Shown piece by piece: positions 22,082-33,844 of a stretch of 64,000 bases of DNA (its first letter is position 1; the number at the start of each line of letters is the position of its first letter). The DNA lies in assembly GCF_018143015.1 (NCBI RefSeq), contig NC_054751.1, forward strand, positions 28,130,783 through 28,194,782. Direction: 5' to 3'. A program made the position numbers and the translations under genes. The notes below the pieces were generated by a model, which did not search any database, was not told where the DNA came from, and worked only from the letters and a program-made list of their open reading frames with translations. This stretch comes from Lytechinus variegatus. Taxonomy: Eukaryota > Echinodermata > Echinoidea > Temnopleuroida > Toxopneustidae.

Positions 22082-22289
22082 AGAAGTGAATAGGTGCACA
22101 CGAGCAAATAGAATAGGAAAAAATTATCACACTTTTAAGATGACATTTGCTAGTAAAGATTATTACATGAAGTCCTTCTATCCCCAAACAATTAATGAAT
22201 GGAATCATCTCCCACAAATAGTAGTTAGCAATCAATCACTTCATACATTTAAATCAGCTTTGTTAAAATATCTCCAATTAGACACCTGA
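22082..22289 (+). pseudogene. LINE ORF2 C-terminal remnant, part 2
   Basis: This continues part 1 after the hAT insertion: GEVNRCTRANRIGKNYHTF, then YYMKSFYPQTINEWNHLP, then SLHTFKSALLKYL and a stop. The FPRTIxxWNxLP-type motif followed by SLxxFKxxL is the usual last block of CR1/L2/RTE-like ORF2 proteins. Confidence 0.85.
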
Positions 22290-22525
22290 ATTATCATTAT
22301 GTAATTTAGTACTTTGAAGAATTATTTATTGTCTCCCTGCTGTAGTTTCATTTTCATATGATATTTGATATTCTGCCTATTTGTATTTCTTATCTAATGT
22401 TATTGATTATGTATTGTTTTATATTCTGGGATGCCTACTTGTATGGGTTTTTCTAGACCTTGTTTGGCAATCCAAGACATGTATATATTTCATTTTTCAT
22501 TTGTCTGAATAAATTCAAATCAAAG
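22290..22525 (+). mobile_element. 3' untranslated tail of the same LINE
   Basis: AT-rich sequence ending GAATAAATTCAAATCAAA, the short-repeat 3' end typical of CR1/L2-related LINEs, as opposed to a poly(A) tail. Confidence 0.65.
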
Positions 22526-23012
22526 AATGACTATCCATCAACCCAAGTGAAGATCGTTGATGCCCTACATCTAGCGGGTGGCAGCTGGGGCAGGACTACC
22601 CCCCCCCCTCCAGCAGTTATCCCCTGAATGCCTCTGACCTGATTTTCAAGGTAACCCAATTTGAATAAATTGCAAAATTTTGAAATAAATAGAATCCAGT
22701 TTGCATTGCATCACTTCTTCAGTGGCGTGCCAACACAGACACGAGGGCGACAATCCAATAACTTCCCAAGTAATGAAAAAGGGGCAGGGGAAAATGGAAA
22801 GAGGGGACAGAGGAATATCAGAAAGAGAGGATAAACATCCATTTTATATAATTATTTGAGATTTAATTATTCATTTTATTCTATTTTGATAAAATTCATA
22901 TCATTCAGGCATAAGCACTATTTATTAATAGCACTGTTAGACTGAAATATTTGAAAGGGATAGGGAGAGAGGGAGAGAGAGAGAAAGAGAGTCAGAAAAA
23001 TCCAATAAAATT
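22526..23012. other. No gene seen
   Basis: Contains a C run at about 22597 and a CAGTGGCGTGCC sequence near 22728 that resembles a hAT-type terminus, but I could not find a partner end. Confidence 0.35.
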
Positions 23013-23136
23013 AAGAAGCCTCCCCCCCCCACTTTTTTCCAAAACCGTGTACAAAAACGTAAAAATGACCATATGATTGTGATTTTTAGCATGGTCAGCC
23101 CCCCCCCCCACTTTGAAAACCGTTCCGCGGCCCCTG
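23013..23136 (-). mobile_element. Fragment of a CAGGGGCCGCGG-ended MITE
   Basis: Its right edge, reading CAGGGGCCGCGGAACGG on the minus strand, is followed by G runs and then GGTCATTTTTACG. This matches the fragment at 47410-47577 in the opposite orientation. Homopolymer G blocks near the ends are typical of this group. Confidence 0.6.
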
Positions 23137-24980
23137 CTAAACGCATCCCGAATCAGCTCACCCCGCTCAATGCTCGTGGAGCGTTCGAAGGGAACAGTAC
23201 AAACATGACAAAGGTGCCAGCAGAATGTGTCCCTTTCTCTCGTTCTACGGGCCCTTGTGTACAGTAAAAACACCTTTACATCGTATAACACGGTTAACTT
23301 TATCGGGTTTATTTTTCAGAAGTTGATCAAAATCAATGACCTTTTAAACAGCAATATTCAATTTTTGATAGTTATTTAATGATCGAAAGTTTAACAACAC
23401 TGTTTCAGTTTTGTTTGAACATTAATTGTTTAATCTCTTCAAGAACAACCGTATCCCATGTTGTAAAAAACGAATACAAGTTGTTTTAATACATTTTTTT
23501 TTGCATATTGAGCATACCAGGGCTCCGTCTTAAAAAAAGTTACGATTGATAAAATCAATGGAAATCCATCAGTGTCATATTTTTTTCTACAGGAAATTGG
23601 CAAAATGTCCTCTGTAAACAAAGGAGAAAACACCAAATTGTCAAGAAATCAAGGAATTTATGGATATACATTCATATCTAGATTTTTTTTAAACAAACAT
23701 GCATTTTATATGTTGATTTTGCTAGCTTTCCATAGTTGCGATTGAACGGATCAATTGCAACTCTTTGTAAGACGGGCCCCAGATATGGAGTACGATCTTA
23801 CATGAATACGATTATGAGTTCTTTATCTTTTACGATCAGTATCTTTTCCCTCTGAGCAGTATTTAAAAAAAATATCTTAAGTAGCGCAACACATTCCTCT
23901 TTGATGCATATACCGATCACGTTGTTACATCTCAACTTTTTGAACGATCTGGTCACTTAATTTAATTGCGAAACATTCCAAACCTTCAAATTTGTTATAG
24001 CCTTCAGAAAGACATGGTGCTCTTTGACTTCTTGTATGTCATGCGATGTGGAAACCTGTGAAATATAGGGACTTAATTTCCCCTTTCTATGTTGGAGAAC
24101 TCTTCTGGGAGGCAAACAACTATGACAACTTTAAGCAAGGCCAGAGAGAGAGAGAGGGGGGGGGGGAGTCAAAACATGATCTATTTCAACAGTGACACTG
24201 CAATAATGATCTTTGTTAATTCGGTCACGGAATGGCATAGCAATAATGGCAATAGCATGTATAGATTGTTTTGACCCATCATAATTTCGTCCTCTACTTC
24301 TTAAAAATACGCCCTTCTCGGGGGAGTTACAATGATCGAGTCATTTTCAAAGCTTTGCGTCTCATTGCCTTCGAATGCATTCAAGAAAATGGTTGACAAA
24401 CTTGTATGGGTTCGAAAACTACTGGACGAGTCTTCTTGTTGGCGGCGGTAGATTCGGGTCCTATTTGCAATTATCGTATTTTAAACTGTGGGTAGTTTTG
24501 TGAAGACATGAAACTTCAGCAGTTCAGAATAAAAACGAATGTCTTCCCAATGTACTCCCCATGATAAAAAACCCCAGCAGTAATTAATGTAATGTGTGAT
24601 CGGGGGAAAACAACAATATCAGAAATAGGTATATTTTCAGGAGCAAGGTAATTGTTGGTACTTTTATCTCTCACGAGGCAGTAAGCGATGAGTCGACTGG
24701 GCATTTGAAGTCGAAGATTATAAATCCTAAAGATTTTCAGAGAAGGAAAAAAAATAAATGGAAAAACTTAGGTCCTTTTCTATAGCTGTTAAAACTGTAA
24801 ATCCGACTATACTTTTTTGCTCGGTCTATGAAGTCGCAATTTAACAAATGAATGTAGACCAGGGACTAAGTTTTCCTTTTGTTATATCTGACTTAGACTC
24901 ACTTATATGAAAAACGAGCTTAAAGATTCATATATTAGGATTCTTTTTTTTTTGTTGTGGTGTGTTAAAACTTGGTTTTT
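23137..24980. other. No gene seen
   Basis: About 1.8 kb without supported features apart from a short GA/G tract at 24145-24167. Reading frames here are under 70 codons and featureless. Confidence 0.4.
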
Positions 24981-24984
24981 TCTA

Positions 24985-25235
24985 CACTGTAAAAAATATT
25001 GGGCAAAATTTTAACCAGCACGAGGGTAATTATGTATCCAACCAATTTTGGGCAGTATTTTACACAATGCGGGAAGCATATTGTCCAGTATGGTTAAAAA
25101 ATAAGCAGAAATTACTTTAGAATGAGCAAATTTTCATCACACTGGATAAATAATAATGCCCAAAAGAAATGCCCAATGTTGGTTGGATACATAATTACCA
25201 TCATGGAGCATTTTTACCCAATATTTTTAAGAGTG
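24985..25235. mobile_element. 251-bp palindromic MITE, CACTGTAAAAA termini
   Basis: CACTGTAAAAAATATTGGGC pairs with ACCCAATATTTTTAAGAGTG. The inner GGTAATTATGTATCCAACCA pairs with TTGGTTGGATACATAATTACC, one base over 20 if continued. TA flanks both ends (24983-24984, 25236-25237). It shares the CACTsT-A-rich terminus with 5788-6010. Confidence 0.85.
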
Positions 25236-25377
25236 TAGCAATTGTTCTCAAGTCTCCCCTGTGTATTCATTTAAAATCTCATTAAGTCTATAGAACTTTA
25301 AATAAATCATGCAAATTTTCTGCTTTCCCATGCAGGACTGGCACATCGGGCTTGATCGGTCATGCCCATCGCCGAGT

Positions 25378-26478
25378 CAGGGGCGGATCCAGCTTTCGCC
25401 AATAGGGGGGGGGGCCGAAAAATATTGTGATCAGCATTTTTTTCGATTTGCCGCTACAATCTGGCTTATTTTTGTTGTTGGTTTTTCGGGGGGTACTCCT
25501 AACTAAAGACTGAAGTTTTAAGGATATGTTAGTTTTTATTGCTATAAACAATATAAGGTATCTCATGTGGTCTTAATATATAATGCGAGCGCAAAGCGCG
25601 AGCTAAAAATCTTTGATATTTTATGTCCTTATAACTGAAGATTCAAAGCAGTTTTTATAATCATGAACAAAGATGAGTATCCACTAAACAATGCGAGCGC
25701 GAAGCGCGAGCCGAAATTATATAGTAACGTGAACAGTGACTCATTTAGGACTGTTTTTAGTGATTAATGAAGAAGATACAAGTATCACCAATTAAATAAT
25801 GAGAGTGCGAAGCGCGAGTTCAAAATTTCTGATATTCCGACCTGAAAAAAATGAACAGACTAAGCGCGTTTTTATTTAAATAAACAAGCTATGTGTCTCA
25901 AACAATTAAATGCCAGCGCGAAGCATGAGCTTAATTTTTTGATATACTGACATGATAAAGGAGCATTTTGACAAATTTTGGTAAGAATTTCCAAAGAGCA
26001 TAGTTTTCTCACATATCAAACAATGCGAACGCGCAGCGCGAGCTGAACATTTTGATACACATTAACAATTTGTGTAAATCAAACAAAATAATGAAAGCTT
26101 GATGTGCGAGCTAAAAAATTGTGTGCAAATTGATATCAGAACTGGATATGTTGTATATATATTGGTTATATATTAGTGTGATTTAATCCTCTTGAATGGG
26201 ATTCATTAAACAGGCAATGCGAGCGCGAAGCGCGAGCGAAAAAAATTATATAAAGTCTATTTTCAATTCTTCCCCTCACCTTTTTTGTTTCCTTTCGGGG
26301 TCGGGCCGGTCGTTACGAGGCTGTAAATTACACATCATGGGTAAAATACCTCTTTCTTACTTTTCTTTCTGTTTTTCGTAGTTTCTATCAAGGTAAAGAG
26401 TACACATTTTTCTGCAGGTTGTCAAAAAATAGGGGGGGGGGCCGGGGCCGGCTCGGCCCCCTCCTGGATCCGCGCTTG
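25378..26478. mobile_element. hAT-like non-autonomous element with palindrome array, ~1.1 kb
   Basis: The left end CAGGGGCGGATCCAG and the right end CTGGATCCGCGCTTG are inverted repeats. A 5-bp duplication CGAGT lies outside (25373-25377, 26479-26483). The interior carries about seven spaced copies of GCGAGCGCGAAGCGCGAGC or variants (about 25584, 25693, 25801, 25914, 26025, 26096, 26217), roughly every 108 bp. Their orientation is opposite to that in 20922-22073. G/C runs adjoin both ends. No transposase frame was found. Confidence 0.85.
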
Positions 26479-26567
26479 CGAGTGGCGGTACGGGAAGGGG
26501 ATGGATTTGGAACGAAAATGAAACGCAATGAAGAAATGAAATGCAATGAAGAAAACAGACATAATTT

Positions 26568-26726
26568 ATGGCGCAGTCACCCTTTCTCCTACGACGGCCG
26601 TATAAGGTGAGTCGAAAACAGCCGTTTTCACATACCAGCTACATTATAGGTGGTTCGAATAAAAATGAATAAAACGGCTGAATTCGTATAGGTACGGCCG
26701 CCATAGGGGAAATGTGAACGCAGCAT
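26568..26726. mobile_element. ~159-bp MITE (family E, copy 3)
   Basis: ATGGCGCAGTCACCCTTTC and GGGGAAATGTGAACGCAGCAT form diverged terminal inverted repeats. The inner GAGTCGAAAACAGCCGTTTT matches copies 1 and 2. Confidence 0.75.
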
Positions 26727-27555
26727 TAATCATAAGTTGATCGCCTTCTTATGATTAGTGTATGTTAAAATTCTATTCGTTATCGCTAAAAAGGACGACC
26801 GACAAAACTCGAGCAGATTCATACAGCAATTTTTTTTTTAAACAAGATAAACAAAAAAAGATGAATGTCTTTCTTTAGTGTGCCTAGGCAACTTCATTAA
26901 CACATATCCACCTGCACAAGAGTGACGCATTTATCAATGGAGGAATTATCAGGTATAATGGTGTCAAAAGCCATTTACCCGTCAATTATACCGATCGTGA
27001 TATCGCATAAAGGAAAGCGATACCCTAACCGAGAAAGTCGTTATTGATCATACCTCTAAATCGATAAGACTCGAGTTCATTATATCTCATGATTACGTAA
27101 TCACTGTCCACTTATCATTAACATCTTCAACTATTAAACTGTCACCCCTCTATATGAAAAGCGTATCAATTAATTTTACTTATATAGGTTATGATGCATA
27201 TATTAAGAAAAAAAGTTGCGATATCGTAGTAGGTCTGGATTGCCAAGATTCTCTATTGGAAAGAGTTTTGCTCATTATTTGTCATAATGAAGGTGTAATA
27301 ATTACAATTAAGGCATTAATTGATTCGAAATATCACATCATTAAACATACAAAGGAATTTCGTCGACGGCTCAATTTCTAATAACTTAGACCATGTTTCT
27401 ACCAATTGCAAGTAACTATATGAAAAGCGCAACCATCAATTAAAATCTTATCAATACATAGTTGCGCTTTTCATGGCGGTGAATGTATGGAGCAATATAG
27501 CGGGATGTAACAAGCAACGAAGCCGTTGATTAGATATTTCACAATGCATTAATAA
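26727..27555. other. No gene seen
   Basis: AT-rich. A 75-codon frame at 27154-27381 has no recognisable domain. ATATGAAAAGCGCAACCATC and AGTTGCGCTTTTCATGG around 27418-27475 form a small inverted repeat. Confidence 0.4.
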
Positions 27556-27637
27556 GACGAGGTGGCCGAGTGGTTAAGGCGATGGACTGCTAATCCATTG
27601 TGCTCTGCACGCGTGGGTTCGAATCCCATCCTCGTCG
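27556..27637 (+). tRNA. tRNA-Ser (GCT), third copy
   Basis: Identical over 82 nt to the genes at 19704-19785 and 20206-20287, including acceptor, GCT anticodon and variable arm. TTTTG follows as a weak stop. The flanks of the three genes are not alike beyond the tRNA body. Confidence 0.97.
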
Positions 27638-28328
27638 CCTTTTGTCTAACAATTTTTAATGGAAAAATGATTTTAAATGGGTGAAAAAATTAAAAAAAAG
27701 AAGAAGCAGAGAATATTTCTAATCATAACTTCTTGTCAAGCGCTGGAAGCCATCTTAAAGAAAGGGGGGGGGGGGCAGTGTGTCATTTATGTCAAACATC
27801 ATTGACATGGGTACGGCTTCACCCATGCAGTTAAGGTCAATAATATTGGTACCTGACAGGAACTTTGGAACAAATTGCATCTAGCTTGTTTTCTGAAAAT
27901 GTAAATGAAAAGTATCTTTTTTTTAATTTGAGATTCCAAGTAATTGTAAGAATACTAATATCACAGTTTTGGATGATTGCAAGCCTTCATTTCTCAGTAA
28001 AGTCCAAACTGGTTTCAAATCGTTGCCAATCTTACGATTGCTTTGACGTCATTACGGCTGAATATTCAATTCTCTTTTATTCTAAAAAAATATATGATAG
28101 AATAGTCACAGATTGGAACATAAGCATTCGCACAATGATTTAGAACTTTACATACTATAAGATGTTCCATGACTCAATAAATTATTCACTTCAAGTCTTA
28201 CTACTTTTTTATATCCAAAATCGGGTTGCAGGCCAATTGTAGGATGTGCGTTGACCTTTACGAGAAGATATTCACAACATCAGATTCGAGGGAATCATCC
28301 GAAGCGATGATACAGTCGGTTACAGTAA
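27638..28328. other. No gene seen
   Basis: AT-rich, with a G run at about 27763-27774. A 92-codon frame (27865-28143) lacks domain features. Confidence 0.35.
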
Positions 28329-28422
28329 TACCAACGAAACCGATCCCAACCCAACCGATTGTATATCGTTGGAAATGACGTAATAGCTTTGATCGGTTTG
28401 GAATAGGTTTCGCCGGTGTGTT
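28329..28422. mobile_element. ~95-bp palindromic MITE (family A, intact copy)
   Basis: CCAACGAAACCGATCCCAAC on the left mirrors GATCGGTTTGGAATAGG and CGCCGGTG on the right. The centre contains AATGACGTAATAGC, shared with the split copy around the LINE (5095-5108). Confidence 0.65.
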
Positions 28423-30907
28423 TGTCTATTAAATCGCCATATCAGTCACATTCTAAATTCAACGGATTCTTTGGATATCGGGTCAAGTATATAGGGGAGA
28501 ATCTGAGTCGAAAGGATTATAATTTTATCTTCAAATAAGAGGAAAGGGAAGCTTTTAATCCCACTTTTCTTTTTGAAATAAGAAATATCTAACTCCAAAC
28601 CGACCTGATGTGCCATTGGAATTGGCACAATAATGTTTGATCAGTATGGAGCCGAATTTCGTTGGCGTAACTCTATGACAGTCCATGACATTCGACAGGT
28701 CATGATAAGGGATGTTATCATGCTGAGGAGGATGTTTCATAGGCATATCTTGTCAAAAAGTCGCTTCTGATAACAGACATGGCCGCACGCGAAATTCTTT
28801 CGGGGGGGGGGGGGGGTGGCGTAATTGACTTTCGAATGTGAGGGAGCGAAGCGATCGAGCTTGTCATATGGGGTGCTCTTGCATTTTCTAAAGTGATTTT
28901 CGAAATTTCTTGGGGCAACTACCCCCCCCCCTGCGCTGTATATAGCCATGCATCGACATAATTTGACACAAAGTCGATTGTCCAAGTGACATAAAAAAAA
29001 GAAAGAATTCAAAACGGTATTAAATCAATTGATATTATATGATTCATCCAGTAACATTTTTTTTAATTTGTTTTACTGATGTTGAAAATTGCGAAGTAAA
29101 ACCTGACATGTTGGACACTGAGAGTAATAATGCGTCGTGTAATTTTTAGGATCAGACATCATCCTTAATTTTATCGACAGAAAACTGAATTATATACGTA
29201 CCCCTGGAGCTGCCCATCGTATGGGAAGGAAATTAAGATATGGAAACAGGAATGATATGCGATGGTGATCTTAGAAGGGGTTATTCCCCGGGGGGATACA
29301 GGCTAGGATCTGCCTCTAAATACAAATATATAGACATTTTCACTGGAAATGGTAAGGTCCCATTTTGTTGTTATAAAGCGGCTCAACTATGTTCCTTTCA
29401 GAAAGTTACTAGACAAGGAAAGGAAAGATAGAGAGAGAGAGAGAGGGGGGGGGGCAATGATGCTAAAAGGATGGTGTAAAGAAAGATGACAAAATATTCC
29501 AGTCATTCAGCGCCCCTATCCCGCCTTCAAATCGGGTATAAATCTCCGTGGCGGCACTGCAGCTTGATGAGTTAATTTTCGATCAAATATGATAGCTGGT
29601 ATTCTCACTATGCAGACAAAAAACAAAAAAAAATGTTACATTGCTCAAACAATTGCTCTTCTATACTTATATACTTCTATAAATTGCTTATTTTGAACCA
29701 TAGGATAATGATCGCATCGGGTAATGTATAATCGCGAAATAACTGACTTTTTATGAAAATCAACGAAACGCCCGTTTTGGAAAAGGAATATACTCCTCAC
29801 AAATTCCGCGGGCTGTGTCAGCGCGTCTCTTATTTAAAACCTCCACCTTTTAAAGATATATTAGTATAGTTGCTGAGTTCAGGAACCCAGTATCCAAACT
29901 TCATTATTTTTGGTCATGACGTTAATTTTTTCAAAGCTTATGTTGGTTTTTTTAAGAGTTTTTCGCTTATATTAGTTCTCATCTCTGCCTTTTTTTTCAT
30001 CCCGGACTATAAAGAGGGCAGGGAAATAAGAAGACGCGCTGTTTTAGTTTCGACGAGATCACCTTCATTCGAGAGTGAAGACCCCCCCTTTTTTTTCCTG
30101 GCCATAATTTTCTTGACGAAAATTTCTTTCATTCGGGAGGGAAGACTATATTGGCGCTTGTCAAAATTTTCTCAACTACTAGTAATCAGCACCCCCTAAA
30201 GTAAACCATTCCAAGACCCTCGGTGTCCGACCGACAAAAATTGTCAAAATCGATCAATACCGATTAATGTCTTCCTAAATTCTTATTGGTTAATCAATTG
30301 ACATTGAACAATAATTTTGTGGATCAGACGATAAAACCCTCCAACTAATTGGTTACTTTAACCCCCCAGTTCTCTTTGTTTTTTTTGGTGGGTAGATTTT
30401 CCGCTCGATCTATTGCTGTATTTTTTTTTTGAAAGGGGGATGAGTTTACTGCATGACGTCTGGAGAGGGGGGGGGGTGAAAATGGGGTCTGGTCAATCTT
30501 CGATTCAAGTATACACTGACCAATACGTATTTAAGGAATGTGTAAGGCATGCCAACAAAGGCCTATACCGCCCGATATAGCGTTGATAGAGTGGATTCCA
30601 TATACGCTGATGTGTCTTCAAAATGGATATTTCACGGAACAAAGTTTTCCACGAAATAAAGTCACCCTTCAATCCATGAGATTATATCCAAACTCTAATA
30701 TGCCAATCTGATATAAATAAAGAGGAATGTTATTCATAAACCAAGGATCTTAAATTGATTTGCCTGACATCGAGCGGGAATGTTAGTTGTCCAATGTCAG
30801 GATTATCCCGGCTCATCTTAAACATAACTCCGTGATCATGGTATTAATGAACTTCGTGTGTCTAGATGGTCCGCTCTAGGTTCAGTCAGTCACACAGACA
30901 AAGTTTA
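28423..30907. other. No gene seen; fragment of a G-run element inside
   Basis: About 2.5 kb without a supported gene. At about 28800-28935 a G run, GGGAGCGAAGCGATCGAGC and a C run resemble the right end of the element at 17271-19028. A (GA)n/G tract lies at 29430-29452. A 109-codon hydrophobic frame at 29870-30199 has no recognisable family. Confidence 0.4.
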
Positions 30908-30984
30908 TTCCAGACCGATCAAAGCTAAACGTATATTTTCAATGACATACCATCGTTCGGTTTGGAGCTGGTTTCATTGATGTG
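30908..30984. mobile_element. Palindromic MITE (family A, diverged copy)
   Basis: TTCCAGACCGATCAAAGC and CGGTTTGGAGCTGGTTTC are imperfect inverted arms around an AT-rich centre with AATGACAT, matching 28329-28422 in layout. Confidence 0.5.
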
Positions 30985-31483
30985 ACTGCATGACATTCCG
31001 TATCACAACGAATCGCTTTTGAACCCTGTGGGAACTTGTGCACTGGACTTGAATCTGATAACACGTTATGAACCATATTATAGTCAGTAGCTGGGCTGTG
31101 GGTGAACAAATTTCTAAATGATTTCGGCGCGCGACCGAACGAGCAAAATATGTCTGTTTATAGAACTGAAACCTAAGTTTGTCACCGATTTCAACAAAAT
31201 CTAAAAAAATATATATTTCGCCCTTTCGAAACGAACGAGCAAAAGAAAAATGACTGCTTTTAGAATTGACATATAATTTTGTCACCGATTCTATAATTTT
31301 TATACGCATATAATTCTTAGATATTATTTCTTGCTGTAAATTACTGTTTCTTTCAAAATCATATTCTATTTCTTTCTCATTAACATGTGAAAATAATGCA
31401 TAACACGAAATCATATTCAGAATTCATACATACATAGACATTTTGAATTGATTATTCCCAAAGTAAACTCAGAATCAAACTTT

Positions 31484-32100
31484 AAAGGAGAATGAAACCA
31501 TTGGAACAAGATAGCTTGTGTGAAAACAGAAAAATCAAAGCAGATCAACGAAAGTTTGAGAAAAATCGGACAAATAATGAGAAAGTTATGAGCATTTGAA
31601 TATTGTGATCACTAATGCTATGGAGACACTGATCTCTCAGTGTATGGAGATAGCAAATTGGCAATGCGACAAAGATGTGTGATGTCACTTGTGAACAACT
31701 CTCCCCATTACTTTAGTATATATTTCACTTGAATTGCCTCTTTTATCACATCTATCCATAGATCATGTGTTCTTTCTACAATGAGGGCAAGTAATACATA
31801 TTTTTTATGAATACATCATGAATAAAGAGTTTGTATCATCATAAGAAAAAAACAAAAAGAGACATTTTGATGGTATTTTATAGTCCATATCACCAAAGGG
31901 AAAGTTGTTCATCAGTGACATCACACATCCTTGTCGCATTGCCAATGGGAGGATCTCCATAGCATTAGTGATTGCAATGGTTCAAATGCTCATAACTTTC
32001 TCAATATTTGTCCGATTTTTCTCAAACTTTCTTTATTCTTATTCTACGAATTTTCTGTTTCTACACAAGCCTATTTGTTCCAAAGGTTTCATTCACCTTT
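31484..32100. mobile_element. ~617-bp foldback MITE (family C, copy 2)
   Basis: Begins AAAGGAGAATGAAACCATTG and ends GGTTTCATTCACCTTT. Both arms match 6141-6729, but the element lies in the opposite orientation. A short internal duplication, GATCTCTCAGTGTATGGAG, lies in the left arm. No convincing target duplication was found. Confidence 0.85.
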
Positions 32101-33590
32101 AACAATTTATAGTCACAATGGGAATAGTGATAGAAAACAAATCTTCTATTTAAATAAATCTCAATAAATCAATGATAAAACGCAAACACATTAATAAAAG
32201 ATAAATCTCAAGTTGAATACGATTTTTTTTCCATTTGAATCGAAAAAAAGATGAAGCTATGATAAAAAACACAAAAGAAAGGAAGAAAAAAAAAACGAAA
32301 CAAATATAAAACACACACGCACACACGCAGCCACGCTTTATACCCCCCGATAAACAACGCATAATAAGAAGAAACATGAAGGAAAAGGACTAATACCAAG
32401 ATGAGCAATCTAAGCCGACTTCATGTCATTCATGAAAGAACGCAAGGGGGTAAACCTACATTTTCAAAAGTGACAGACCTTAATGCAGCGCTCAAATCTC
32501 ATCAACTTCATACAGCTTCATGTATGACAGTTCTTCCGCCGTGAATGTTTCGCAGGAAGATTTATTGAGATGCATCGGCCAGTATTATACCAGACAGCCA
32601 ACATTCAGAAGTTACAAAATACGGTTTTAATAGCCGAAACCTTATAATCTTTGCACTATTTCTATTGATTTTCCTTTCGCTATTTCAAGCAGGGCAGTCA
32701 ATTGAGTAACATTATATGGAGCATTCTTTGAAAAAGAATGAGCTTTGAAATTCATTGAATATAAACTGGTTGACAGAAAAGTATTTAAGACGAAAGAAAA
32801 ATGAAACGAAAGTGTTACATATATGATAAAGCATTACCAATGACTACACCAATACGTGTTTAATTCGTACATGTATAGGCTATATTCTGGTTTGAAATTG
32901 ACTACATTTTAAATGATATATTTCAAGTAAGTGGATTTGACGACATTGCTTAATCATCTAATCCTGTTTTTTCTATATCAATAATACAAATTCTTTTATT
33001 CGCAGCGCAAAATCATTTTTTCATACCAAGAATGAGATTTATTTTTATCAAGAAATTAATTTAGAAGCAAAAGATTAAGTGATAAAAAGGTTTGCCTTAA
33101 TACGTCGGTATATTCTCTGGCTTAAACCTCCAGCTGGGACGGTGGCCAGCCCCTTAATTTTAATACGCCACGAAGATCCCAAAGCTTATTAGCACCGTGC
33201 AGCTAAGCCACATGCACGATACCCTTCTTCCGAAACGGTTCTTGGGGGATTTGACAAGATGTTCAGTATTATTAAATAAGACATCGATCATTCAAGAGTT
33301 ACAAAATGAAGATTTAATAGCCGAAACCTTATGATTTTCATCGAATCTGCATTGATTTTTCCATGCCGCTTGAGGCTATTCAATGATGATGATCAGGGAA
33401 TATTGTAATGAAGTGAAGTGACCGATCGAATACACAAAGTAAAAACAAGCCCATTGGTGGTTGGGAAAGAGAGGTTGATGAGTATTCGGATAGGTAAAAT
33501 GATAAAGAAGACATGTAAGATGAGATCCCGATATTTCTGAAAACTTTCGTCAGCTTTTATGAAAAGGAGAATGGTAAATCAACATAAGTT
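32101..33590. other. No gene seen; diverged direct repeat
   Basis: Segments near 32530-32690 and 33225-33375 share TTCAgaAGTTACAAAAT and TTTAATAGCCGAAACCTTAT in the same order. This indicates an old direct duplication about 700 bp apart. No coding frame is supported. Confidence 0.45.
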
Positions 33591-33599
33591 AAATTGATA

Positions 33600-33735
33600 G
33601 ATATACAGATAAAAAGAGAAGGAGATGGATTGAGATAAAGAGAGGGAGAGTAAGAGGTTGAGAGAGGGAGAGAGGAAGAGAGAGGTGGCGGACAGATAGA
33701 GAGTGAGAGAGGGTGAGGGAGAGAGATGAGGGAAT
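33600..33735. repeat. (GA)n-rich low-complexity tract
   Basis: Imperfect GAGAGA/GAGG repeats. This is purine-rich and non-coding. Confidence 0.85.
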
Positions 33736-33844
33736 AGGTAAGTAGAACATCCTATCCCATACTACCATTTTTCTCATTTTCATAATAACGGTAATCGCCT
33801 TTTCTATTATCTTCATCAAACTACCAACTTGACAACCACAGTTT

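Noticed and set aside
29870-30199. 109-codon hydrophobic frame
   Set aside because: No domain, signal or homology that I recognise, with AT-rich composition like the neighbouring non-coding DNA. A small gene cannot be excluded.
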